Position numbers and translations under genes: made by a program. From Cohnella fermenti (GTDB taxonomy: Bacteria > Bacillota > Bacilli > Paenibacillales > Paenibacillaceae), in the NCBI RefSeq assembly GCF_004801405.1, contig NZ_SSOB01000063.1:1-43587 (forward strand): a DNA stretch of 43,587 nucleotides. The letters run 5' to 3'. Below the pieces are notes generated by a model, which ran no database searches, was not told the DNA's origin, and saw only the letters and a list, made by a program, of their open reading frames with translations. Each line of letters starts with the position of its first letter. Within the stretch, counting starts at the first letter, position 1. Below, piece by piece: positions 31,188 through 38,210 of this stretch.

Positions 31188-31226
31188 AAGTTCGCCCTGA
31201 CGCTGTGTCGGGGCGAACTTGTTATT
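31188..31226 (+). terminator. Intrinsic terminator after prkA
   Basis: AAGTTCGCCC (31188-31197) pairs exactly with GGGCGAACTT (31211-31220), followed by GTTATT. Confidence 0.85.
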
Positions 31227-31396
31227 GGGCGCAAGGAGTGGCGAGATGACGGTTGGACGGAGGGTTAGGTGTGGCGGCCGGCTTGGAGCAGCTCGACTTC
31301 TTCCGATAAACGGGCTCCATTATGGCTGCGACTTGAAGGAACGTCAACATGAATTCGCGTCTGCGAATTTTCTTCGGGAGAAAGAAGGGGCGTTAT

Positions 31397-32587
31397 ATGA
31401 GTCCGCGCAAAGATACGATAGCCACGACGGATCGACTCGGCGCTCGCAATTATCACCCTCTGCCGATCGTCATCGCCAGGGCGGAAGGGGCATGGGTGGA
31501 AGATCCGGACGGCCAGCGATACCTGGATATGCTCAGCGGCTATTCGGCGCTTAACCAGGGGCATCGGCATCCGCGCATTATTCAAGCGCTCAAGGAGCAG
31601 GCGGACAAGGTGACCTTGACTTCGCGAGCCTTCTACAACGAACCGTTCGCAGAGCTGCTGAAGCGAATCGTCCGATACACCGGCAAAAACATGATGCTCC
31701 CAATGAACACCGGAGCGGAAGCGGTCGAGACGGCGGTGAAGACGGCCCGGCGGTGGGGATATCGGAACAAAGGGATTCCGGACGGGAAGGCGGAGGTTGT
31801 TGTCTGCGAAGGGAACTTCCACGGACGAACGCTGCTTGCTACCTCCTTCTCGTCGGAGCCTGCTTACCGAGAACAGTTCGGCCCGTTCGTTCCCGGCATT
31901 CGGCTTGTGCCGTTCGGCAATCTGCAGGCGTTGGAGCGGGCCATTACGCCGAATACGGCTGCGGTGCTGCTCGAGCCCATTCAGGGAGAAGCCGGCATTG
32001 TCATACCGTCGGACGGTTATCTGCGCGGTGTGTCCGAGCTGTGCAAGCGCGAACGAGTGCTGCTGATGGCCGACGAGATCCAGACGGGATTCGGGCGCAC
32101 GGGCAAGCGATTCGCCTGCGATTGGGAAGGCGTCGTCCCCGACGTCTACATTCTGGGCAAGGCGCTCGGAGGAGGAGTGCTTCCGGTATCGGCGGTTGTT
32201 GCCGACAGGGAGATTCTCGGCGTGTTCGAGCCCGGCTCCCACGGCTCGACATTCGGAGGCAACCCGCTGGCCAGCGCGGTAGCCGTCGCCGCGATCAAGG
32301 TAATTGAGGAGGAGCGGCTGGCCGAGCGTTCGCTCTCCTTGGGGGAGCGGTTCCTGGGGAGCCTGCGCAGTCTCTCGCATCCGGACATCAAGGAAGTCCG
32401 TGGCAGGGGGCTGCTCGTCGGCGTGGAGCTGTCGTGCCCGGCGCGGCCGTATTGCGAGATGCTGAAGCAGATCGGCTTGCTCTGCAAGGAGACGCACGAG
32501 CGGGTTATCCGTCTCGCACCGCCTCTTGTCGTAGCCGAAGCGGATCTGAACTGGGCTGTCGAACGAATTCGGGACGTGTTCGCTTAA
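31397..32587 (+). CDS. rocD: Ornithine--oxo-acid transaminase
   Basis: A 396-residue class III PLP aminotransferase. It shows DMLSGYSALNQGHRHP at the N-terminus, MNTGAEAVETAVK, GNFHGRT, LMADEIQTGFGRTGK (D226) and the PLP lysine K255 in ILGKALGGG. The best match is ornithine aminotransferase, which yields glutamate semialdehyde in arginine breakdown or proline synthesis. ATG 31397 is preferred (AGAAGGGGCG upstream), with the frame open back to 31349. No other arginine genes are adjacent. Confidence 0.9.
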   Translation: MSPRKDTIATTDRLGARNYHPLPIVIARAEGAWVEDPDGQRYLDMLSGYSALNQGHRHPRIIQALKEQADKVTLTSRAFYNEPFAELLKRIVRYTGKNMMLPMNTGAEAVETAVKTARRWGYRNKGIPDGKAEVVVCEGNFHGRTLLATSFSSEPAYREQFGPFVPGIRLVPFGNLQALERAITPNTAAVLLEPIQGEAGIVIPSDGYLRGVSELCKRERVLLMADEIQTGFGRTGKRFACDWEGVVPDVYILGKALGGGVLPVSAVVADREILGVFEPGSHGSTFGGNPLASAVAVAAIKVIEEERLAERSLSLGERFLGSLRSLSHPDIKEVRGRGLLVGVELSCPARPYCEMLKQIGLLCKETHERVIRLAPPLVVAEADLNWAVERIRDVFA

Positions 32588-32686
32588 CCGGGCAATAGGA
32601 TCAATGCTGCGTTGACACTATGCAACTTGGAAGGGGCGGGCGGCTTGGGCGGCCTGGACTCCTTGCTTTGTGGGCGACCGCTTTTT

Positions 32687-32856
32687 ATGCTAAAAACCAC
32701 ACACAATCGCCCCTTGCCCCCTCCTCACGGCCATTTTATGCTAAAAACCACATACAATCGCTTCCCCACTGCCTCCGACGACCATTTTTATACTAAAAAC
32801 CATATTCATTCCGAAAAAAGCGGCCTTTAGCGTCGATTGAATATGAAAAACCGCAT
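32687..32856 (+). repeat. Four-box dispersed repeat, copy E (divergent)
   Basis: Boxes start at 32687 (ATGCTAAAAACCACAC), 32738 (ATGCTAAAAACCACAT), 32790 (ATACTAAAAACCATAT) and 32841 (ATATGAAAAACCGCAT), spaced 51, 52 and 51 bp. The box spacing is kept although the spacer sequences differ from copies A-D. It lies between rocD and the agr-type cassette. Confidence 0.8.
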
Positions 32857-32868
32857 AGAATGAACGGG

Positions 32869-32908
32869 ACCGCAGCCTCTCGACGTGATCGGGAGAGTGC
32901 GGTTTATT
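32869..32908 (+). terminator. Intrinsic terminator downstream of rocD
   Basis: ACCGCA...CTCTC pairs with GGGAGAG...TGCGGT (stem arms 32869-32881 and about 32891-32903), followed by TTATT. It separates rocD and the repeat from the agr-type genes. Confidence 0.7.
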
Positions 32909-32986
32909 CGTATTTTCTCGGAGAGGCCCTCCTTCTTCCTTGAACGTATACTTTTTTATCCTAGGTCTGAAGTCGTATTTTGTTGA

Positions 32987-33099
32987 AAAATGGTATGAGC
33001 TGTTACATAATTGTATATTAAAGGGATGAAAATGGTGAAAATGAAACGCGATCGAAAGAAATAAAGATATGAAAAGTGTAGCTTCATTGGTAAAATGGT
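32987..33099 (+). promoter_or_regulatory. Three AAAATGGT direct repeats before the agr-type cassette
   Basis: AAAATGGT starts at 32987, 33029 and 33092. The spacings of 42 and 63 bp are multiples of 21, two helical turns, so all three face the same side of the DNA. LytTR regulators usually bind direct repeats with a ~21-bp period. A TATAAA-like -10 lies at about 33103. Linking these repeats to the LytTR protein of the cassette is inference. Confidence 0.3.
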
Positions 33100-33128
33100 A
33101 CTATAAATAGTGAGGTGCGGGGGATCGT

Positions 33129-33788
33129 ATGGCGTTCATCATGTTTATTGCTTCCTCAATGCTTGAGTATGTTTCCTTCTTTATTTTTATCATGGTTCTA
33201 TTCCGCTTCTCGATTAAAGAGAATATTTTAAAATTTATTCTGGGAGCTTTAATACTGGCATTTGTGTCGAATACGCTTCAGACGGAATCCTTGCAGGATA
33301 TATCGCCTCTTGTAAATGTTTTAATTTTATTTTTCCTTACGACAATTATACTGAAAGTAAGGCTCTTTCATTCCTTTATTATGGTAGTCATTGGATATGT
33401 TGTCCAAGCTCTAGTCCAATTCATATTGATTGCCATTCTAGTTTATTACAAGGTTTTCGAAGAATTCATTACCTACACGGAATCGGGCTACACTCTGCAG
33501 ATATTGACTTTCACTTCGGTATGTCTTATCTCTGCCTTTATCTATCTAAGCAAAGGCGGATTTAGCTACATCGAGTCTAGTAGTCGTTTTTACAAGGATT
33601 CTATAAAAGGTAATAAGCTTTTTCTTATATTTTTGGTGGTGGGAATTCTCATTATTTTCGTGGCTAATCTTCTTTATATTGCTTCAAACGCTCCCGATCA
33701 GTTGTTAGAAACGATTATCAGCGTGTCGATTTTCTTCGTGGTTGTACTTCTAATTCTTATTTACTTTTCCATCAGGAAGGAACGATAA
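33129..33788 (+). CDS. AgrC-like polytopic membrane sensor without kinase domain
   Basis: A 219-residue, very hydrophobic protein with about seven predicted helices (roughly 3-27, 33-50, 58-77, 80-107, 120-141, 160-186, 193-215). Size and topology match the peptide-sensing membrane half of AgrC-type receptors. It ends at FSIRKER just after the last helix, where AgrC would continue into the histidine kinase. A stop codon, not a frameshift, ends the gene, and agrB starts 1 base later. The region is visibly AT-rich compared with its neighbours, suggesting transfer. Role as AIP receptor is inferred from context; a different membrane function is possible. Confidence 0.6.
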   Translation: MAFIMFIASSMLEYVSFFIFIMVLFRFSIKENILKFILGALILAFVSNTLQTESLQDISPLVNVLILFFLTTIILKVRLFHSFIMVVIGYVVQALVQFILIAILVYYKVFEEFITYTESGYTLQILTFTSVCLISAFIYLSKGGFSYIESSSRFYKDSIKGNKLFLIFLVVGILIIFVANLLYIASNAPDQLLETIISVSIFFVVVLLILIYFSIRKER

Positions 33789-33789
33789 G

Positions 33790-34323
33790 ATGATTGAGAA
33801 GCTAGCTCTTTCTATTGCGACATCCATTAAAAATGTGGATAAAGATCAGACGCCCAGCATCGAGGTCATGAAATTCTCGCTGATTACTATTTTGCACACA
33901 TTATTCACGATGATTGTCATTACGGTTATCGGTTTTATATTTGGGGAGCCATGGATCACTTTTTACGGGTTGCTGTACTTTATGTTTCTGAGATTCTTCT
34001 CGGGGGGATATCATCTTCATTCCTCGAATCTCTGTACATTGCTTTCAATAACCCTTATGTGCTCTGCTCCTTTTATTCCTATCACAAAAGAAATGATTAT
34101 TTATGGAAATTGTGTTAATTTAATTATGGTAGCGATTTTTGCGCCGTCGAATATTAAAGGTTTTGCTCAGATTCCGGAGAAATACTTTCCCATCCTTAAG
34201 TTGGTGTCGATTGTAATTGTAGGAGCTAACTTCCTGATTCAGGACCCTGCACTTACGATTGTTGCCATATTTCAGTCCATTTTGCTGTTATTTAAAAATG
34301 GAAAGGAGGTCAAACCTTCATGA
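33790..34323 (+). CDS. agrB: AgrB-family peptide-processing protease
   Basis: A 177-residue integral membrane protein of the AgrB family, which cleaves and cyclises AgrD precursors. The signature RFFSGGYHLHSSNLC holds the catalytic His75 and Cys82, seven residues apart as in staphylococcal AgrB. Several hydrophobic segments follow. Its 3' end contains the ribosome site AAAGGAGGT of the precursor gene, and its TGA overlaps the ATG of agrD (ATGA). The cassette is AT-rich. Confidence 0.93.
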   Translation: MIEKLALSIATSIKNVDKDQTPSIEVMKFSLITILHTLFTMIVITVIGFIFGEPWITFYGLLYFMFLRFFSGGYHLHSSNLCTLLSITLMCSAPFIPITKEMIIYGNCVNLIMVAIFAPSNIKGFAQIPEKYFPILKLVSIVIVGANFLIQDPALTIVAIFQSILLLFKNGKEVKPS

Positions 34324-34445
34324 AGAAACAATTGGCCCTTGGTCTGGCTAAGGCACTTGGTGTATTTGCAGTCGTATTCGTCAGCACAGCATGCTTCTTT
34401 GTCGTACATCGTCCTGAAATCCCTGCTGAACTGAAACGCGCATAA
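34320..34445 (+). CDS. agrD: Cyclic lactone autoinducer precursor (AgrD-like, 41 aa)
   Basis: A 41-residue peptide starting at ATG 34320. An amphipathic N-terminal helix (1-22) is followed by STACFFVV and a charged tail HRPEIPAELKRA. The Cys25 and the PE-x-P-x-EL tail match AgrD/cyclic-lactone autoinducers, in which AgrB cuts after the ring residue and closes a thiolactone. The expected ring is C25 to V29 (CFFVV) with an exocyclic tail of unknown length. The gene is translationally coupled to agrB. Confidence 0.85.
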   Translation: MKKQLALGLAKALGVFAVVFVSTACFFVVHRPEIPAELKRA

Positions 34446-34459
34446 GAAGTGGGGGGAGC

Positions 34460-34855
34460 ATGATGTCTATCTTTCACCTACTGGATGCCAACGGCACTCC
34501 GGTCGAAGTGAATGTCGACGAAGTGCTCGCGATTCGTCCGACTTCCAACGGCCCAGAATTTCACACAAAGCAAGGGGTATTTTATTATCCTACGACGCTT
34601 GAGGAATTTCAGGCTTTGCTAGGTGAGACAGGCTTTGAGCGTTTGGATCGGGGCAACTTGGTCAACATGGCTCACGCTAAGTCGTTCGACAAGAAATCGC
34701 GGAAAGTGTACTTCGAAGACCCGTGGACTTCTGGCAGCTTCTTCGCAACGGTATCCGAAGCCAACACCCATAAGGTGATGCACCTGGTGCAAGAGGACAA
34801 GTCCTCGTATCAGACGTCGCCGAAGGGATTGTTCTGGTCCAGGAACCGAACATAA
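34460..34855 (+). CDS. LytTR-family DNA-binding regulator without receiver domain
   Basis: A 131-residue protein consisting of little more than a LytTR domain (about 5-110), with VDEVLAIRP, GVFYYPTTLEEFQALL and GFERLDRGNLVNMAHA. AgrA-type regulators have a receiver domain in front; here there is none. It lies 14 bases after agrD and is followed by a strong terminator, so it belongs to the cassette. Its base composition is closer to the chromosome than that of agrB/D. The start could be ATG 34463, better spaced from GGGGAG. How it would be controlled without phosphorylation is open. Confidence 0.85.
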   Translation: MMSIFHLLDANGTPVEVNVDEVLAIRPTSNGPEFHTKQGVFYYPTTLEEFQALLGETGFERLDRGNLVNMAHAKSFDKKSRKVYFEDPWTSGSFFATVSEANTHKVMHLVQEDKSSYQTSPKGLFWSRNRT

Positions 34856-34899
34856 ATTTACGGATGTCCCGCAAGGAAGTTGGAAGATGTGTACTTATT

Positions 34900-34945
34900 A
34901 TGGAACGAGCCCTCCACGGCCTGACGCCGAGAGGGCTCGTTCCAT
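34900..34945. terminator. Strong bidirectional terminator
   Basis: ATGGAACGAGCCCTC (34900-34914) pairs exactly with GAGGGCTCGTTCCAT (34931-34945), a perfect 15-bp stem, between the convergent LytTR and SDR genes. TTTCTG follows on the plus strand. Confidence 0.85.
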
Positions 34946-35069
34946 TTCTGTGACTGGTATGTATGTCGCTGATTGCGTGCAAGAAGCAGCGGCTGTTTGG
35001 GCTGGCCGGCCGCGTGGGCGCCGGGGGGCCAACCCGAATGGCCCCGGCGCTTGTCGCGTCTGTCGCTGC

Positions 35070-35969
35070 TCAGCCGTTCACGATGGTTCCGCCGTTGACG
35101 TGGATGACTTGCCCGCTGACGTAGGAGGAGTCCTCGCTGGCGAGGTACACGTAGGCGGGGGCCAGCTCGTCCGGCTGACCGGCGCGCTTCATCGGAGAGT
35201 CGGAGCCGAACTTCGCCACCTCCGTCGCGTTGAATGTCGACGGGATGAGCGGCGTCCAGATGGGGCCCGGCGCGACGGCGTTGACGCGGATGCCTTGTCC
35301 GACAACGCTGAGCGACAGCGACCGCGTGAAGGAGACGATGGCTCCCTTGGTTGCGGAATAATCGAGCAGAATCGGATTGCCCTTGTAGGCGGTGATCGAG
35401 GCGGTGTTGATGATCGTCGCCCCGGCGGCAAGGTGCGGAAGCGCGGCTTGGGTCAGGTAGAACATGCCGAAAACATTCGTAGCGAACGTACGTTGAAGCT
35501 GCTCCGGCGAGATTTTGTCCAGCGAGTCGACGGGATGCTGTTCGGCGGCATTGTTCACGACGGTGTCCAGGCGGGCGAACGTCCCGATTGTTCGCGCGAC
35601 CGCGTCCTTGCAGAAGGCGGGATCGCCGATGTCGCCGGAGAGAAGCAGGCACTCCCGGCCCTCCTGCACGATCTGGCGCTGCGTCTCCTTGGCGTCCGTA
35701 TATTCGTTCAGGTACACGATCGAGACGTTCGCGCCCTCCTTGGCGAAGGCGATCGCGACGGCGCGGCCGATGCCGCTGTCGCCGCCTGTGATGACGGCGA
35801 CCTTGCCGGTTAATTTGCCGGCCGGCCGATAGATCGGCGACTCCGCTTCCGGGGGCGGGAGCATGTCGCTCTCGATCCCCGGTTGATGGTCCTGATGCTG
35901 CGGCGGGAAGTGGTCCGGGCGGCTTGGAGACGCTCCGCCGCCGGAGGTGTTCGAATCGGCTATCCACAT
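35070..35969 (-). CDS. SDR-family oxidoreductase
   Basis: A 299-residue short-chain dehydrogenase/reductase. An N-terminal extension of ~50 residues rich in Pro, Gln and His precedes the Rossmann fold. The NAD(P) motif is TGGDSGIG (61-68), and the catalytic Ser191, Tyr204 and Lys208 are in NTASITAYKG and DYSATKGA. The extended form matches Bacillus YhdF/YhxC/YdaD-type general stress SDRs; the substrate is unknown. ATG 35969 has AGGAG 11 bases upstream and is chosen over GTG 35981, which overlaps the ribosome site. Confidence 0.9.
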   Translation of the reverse strand: MWIADSNTSGGGASPSRPDHFPPQHQDHQPGIESDMLPPPEAESPIYRPAGKLTGKVAVITGGDSGIGRAVAIAFAKEGANVSIVYLNEYTDAKETQRQIVQEGRECLLLSGDIGDPAFCKDAVARTIGTFARLDTVVNNAAEQHPVDSLDKISPEQLQRTFATNVFGMFYLTQAALPHLAAGATIINTASITAYKGNPILLDYSATKGAIVSFTRSLSLSVVGQGIRVNAVAPGPIWTPLIPSTFNATEVAKFGSDSPMKRAGQPDELAPAYVYLASEDSSYVSGQVIHVNGGTIVNG

Positions 35970-36020
35970 GGAAGAATCCACTCCTTTCCTTAGGAGTAGA
36001 TTACGACCAATCGCCGATTT

Positions 36021-37418
36021 TTAAACATTTTTGCGTGTTGTCTTCTTGCCGTCGCAACTGAAGAGCACCGGCTTGCCTTCCACGGTCGTCTCCAGATGCA
36101 CCGGCTTCCCCCAGAGCTGCACGACGAACGGTATCGTGCGTTCGATGTACTTCAGATCCAGCTCCGCGCCCTCGAACCGATGGGACAGATACAGCTCGCC
36201 ATTGCGCTGATAATCGCCGTCGGTCACGACGAGGTACGGGAAGCCGCCGTTCACCCGCGAATAGACAAGTTGATCCCGCACCGCTTCCCACGCTTTGTCC
36301 GTGATCGTCCACTCCGGCCCCTTTTTCTCGAAAATATACAGATCCAGCTCATCCGTCAGTTCCTTGGTCAAGTAATTGCGCAGGAAGGACGGGTCCGAAT
36401 CGAGCTCGCGCACCTCAAAAATCTTCTCGCGGCCCCAACGCTTCTCGATGTCTTCGAAGATCTTGACGCCCAGATAGTAGGGGTTCAGGGAGCTGCGCGA
36501 GGGCTGGACGACGGCGGAGTTGAGCTTCGCGTATTCGATCGTCTCCTCGCTCGTCAGGTGAAGCTCGCGGATGATCCGCTGGTGCCAGAAGGTCGCCCAG
36601 CCTTCGTTCATGATCTTCGTCTCGATCTGCGGCCAGAAGTAGAGCATCTCCTCGCGCAGCATGGACATGATGTCGCGCTGCCAATCGGTCATGTGCGGCG
36701 AATATTCCTGGACGAACCAGATGAGGTCCTTCTCCGGCTCGGGAGGGAAGCGGCGGGGCTCGGCGGCTGTGTTCGCAGGGCTCAGGGAGGACTCTTCGAG
36801 CGACCACAGGTCGTCGTACGGAGTCGGGTTCGCCGTCTTGCCCCTTCGCTCCAGCTCGGCGCGCCGCTGCATCTCCATATACCGTCTCTTGTCCAGCCCC
36901 TGCGGCCGAACGATGCCGGGATCGACGTGCTCCTGGATCGCCATGACGGCATCGAGGAACTTCTCCACCTCGTCGCTCCCGTATTCGATCTCGTATTGCC
37001 GGATTCGCTCGGCGGTTGCGGACATGCTCTCGACCATGTTGCGGTTCGAGGCGGAGAAGCGGGCGTTGTTCTTGAAGAAGTCGCAATGGGCGAGCACGTG
37101 GGCGACGATCAGCTTGTTCTGAACGAGCGAGTTGCCGTCGAGCAGGAAGGCGTAGCAAGGGTTGGAGTTGATGACGAGTTCGTAGATCTTGCTCAGGCCG
37201 AGGTCGTATTGCATCTTCATTCTATTGAATGTTTTGCCGAAGCTCCAATGGCTGTAGCGGGTCGGCATTCCGTAGGCACCGAACGTGTAGATGATATCCG
37301 ACGGACAGATCTCGTACCTCATCGGGTAGAAATCAAGCCCGAAGCCCTGGGCGATCTCGGTAATCTCTCCAATTGCCGCTTCCAGTTCTCGGTGCTCGTC
37401 TTGCTGCGACATGTACAT
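36021..37418 (-). CDS. spoVR: SpoVR family protein
   Basis: A 465-residue protein matching SpoVR, involved in spore cortex formation in B. subtilis. It begins with a helical region and includes IYTFGAYGMPTRYSHWSFGK, then LDGNSLVQNKLIVAHVLAHCDFFKNN, and a His-rich metal-like environment (NEGWATFWHQRI). The start has GAGGGGGAAC ahead. SpoVR, PrkA and DUF444 often occur together and act in the same stress/sporulation network; PrkA is 4.9 kb away in the opposite orientation. Confidence 0.96.
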   Translation of the reverse strand: MYMSQQDEHRELEAAIGEITEIAQGFGLDFYPMRYEICPSDIIYTFGAYGMPTRYSHWSFGKTFNRMKMQYDLGLSKIYELVINSNPCYAFLLDGNSLVQNKLIVAHVLAHCDFFKNNARFSASNRNMVESMSATAERIRQYEIEYGSDEVEKFLDAVMAIQEHVDPGIVRPQGLDKRRYMEMQRRAELERRGKTANPTPYDDLWSLEESSLSPANTAAEPRRFPPEPEKDLIWFVQEYSPHMTDWQRDIMSMLREEMLYFWPQIETKIMNEGWATFWHQRIIRELHLTSEETIEYAKLNSAVVQPSRSSLNPYYLGVKIFEDIEKRWGREKIFEVRELDSDPSFLRNYLTKELTDELDLYIFEKKGPEWTITDKAWEAVRDQLVYSRVNGGFPYLVVTDGDYQRNGELYLSHRFEGAELDLKYIERTIPFVVQLWGKPVHLETTVEGKPVLFSCDGKKTTRKNV

Positions 37419-37575
37419 GGCCGTTCCCCCTCGCTAAATGGCAATAGGTCCACCACGATATGTATATGCGGGAAGCGGGCGGGACGTGACTGGGGACGAG
37501 CGGGGGGCGCGGTTGCGAATCGACTTGGCTGGCGGGAGTGGGAGGGGGAGGCTGACGATGGCCGGTTCGGATTTT

Positions 37576-37745
37576 ATGTGAAAATTCACATTGGCGCAGC
37601 TCGGGGGACGGTAGATTGGAGGATTATATGTGAAAAAGCGCATTCGTGGAGAAATTTCCGGCTCGCGGTCCCCTATAGATGTGAAAAACCACATAAAACG
37701 CCGCGATTGCCTCCAATTCAAGCCAACGAATGTGAAAAATCACAT
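37576..37745 (+). repeat. Four-box dispersed repeat, copy C
   Basis: Boxes start at 37576 (ATGTGAAAATTCACAT), 37628 (ATGTGAAAAAGCGCAT), 37679 (ATGTGAAAAACCACAT) and 37730 (ATGTGAAAAATCACAT), spaced 52, 51 and 51 bp. GGATTTTATG precedes box 1 and CATAAAATCGC follows box 4, near reverse complements. Spacer 1 has ATTGGAGG and spacer 3 has CCTCCAAT, so the halves can pair. Confidence 0.9.
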
Positions 37746-37901
37746 AAAATCGCAAAAGTCATCAGGCAAAGGGGCAGAGTATCTTAATGGAGCGGCACAG
37801 ATCGCATCGTATCGCATCGCATCGTATCGCATGAGCCGCCCACACGTTTACCTTCCACAAACCAATTTATACCAACACATCCCGCCCCTATCGAGGGGGA
37901 A

Positions 37902-38083
37902 TTCCCACATTATGGTTATGACAAGGGGCTATCCCCCCTTCTGGACGCTTATGCTTCTTCTCCCCGCGACTCAGGAACCTTCCCCTTACCGATCATGGCC
38001 TTCGGCATCAAGTTGGCTTGTTCCGTACAGGATGGCAAGCTGACTCTGTGCGTTGTTCGCTGTGCTCCTCTCTCCATACAAAT
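37902..38083 (+). repeat. Second dispersed repeat, copy 2
   Basis: It matches the minus strand of 20350-20648 in order: ATTATGGT, GGGCTATCCCCCCTTCTGG, CGCTTATGCTTCTTCTCCCC, CTCAGGAACC and, later, GGATGGCAAGCTGACTCTGTG. Copy 2 is shorter because about 100 internal bases of copy 1 are missing. A 43-residue frame beginning MVMTRGYPPFWTLMLLLPA is partly conserved with copy 1. Just before it, 37801-37832 has the simple repeat ATCGCATCGT. Otherwise 37419-38210 has no gene. Confidence 0.75.
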
Positions 38084-38111
38084 TGTAATGATCTCTCCCC
38101 GAAACTTTTAT

Positions 38112-38136
38112 TTTGTTATAACCAATGGATAACAAA
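38112..38136. promoter_or_regulatory. 8-9-8 inverted repeat upstream of the phosphoesterase gene
   Basis: TTTGTTAT (38112-38119) and ATAACAAA (38129-38136) are exact reverse complements, about 75 bases upstream of the start codon. It looks like a dimeric-regulator operator. A GTTAACA-like sequence also occurs near 38150; the resemblance to a PhoP box is weak. Confidence 0.35.
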
Positions 38137-38210
38137 CTGTCGAATCAGCGTTAACAGTCGGCATCTATACTCTCTTATTGTGAGCGTTCGCGTACTTTAA
38201 GAGAGAGAGG

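Noticed and set aside
35018..35050. GC-rich hairpin downstream of the SDR gene
   Set aside because: It has no T-run on either strand; the perfect stem at 34900-34945 is the better terminator.
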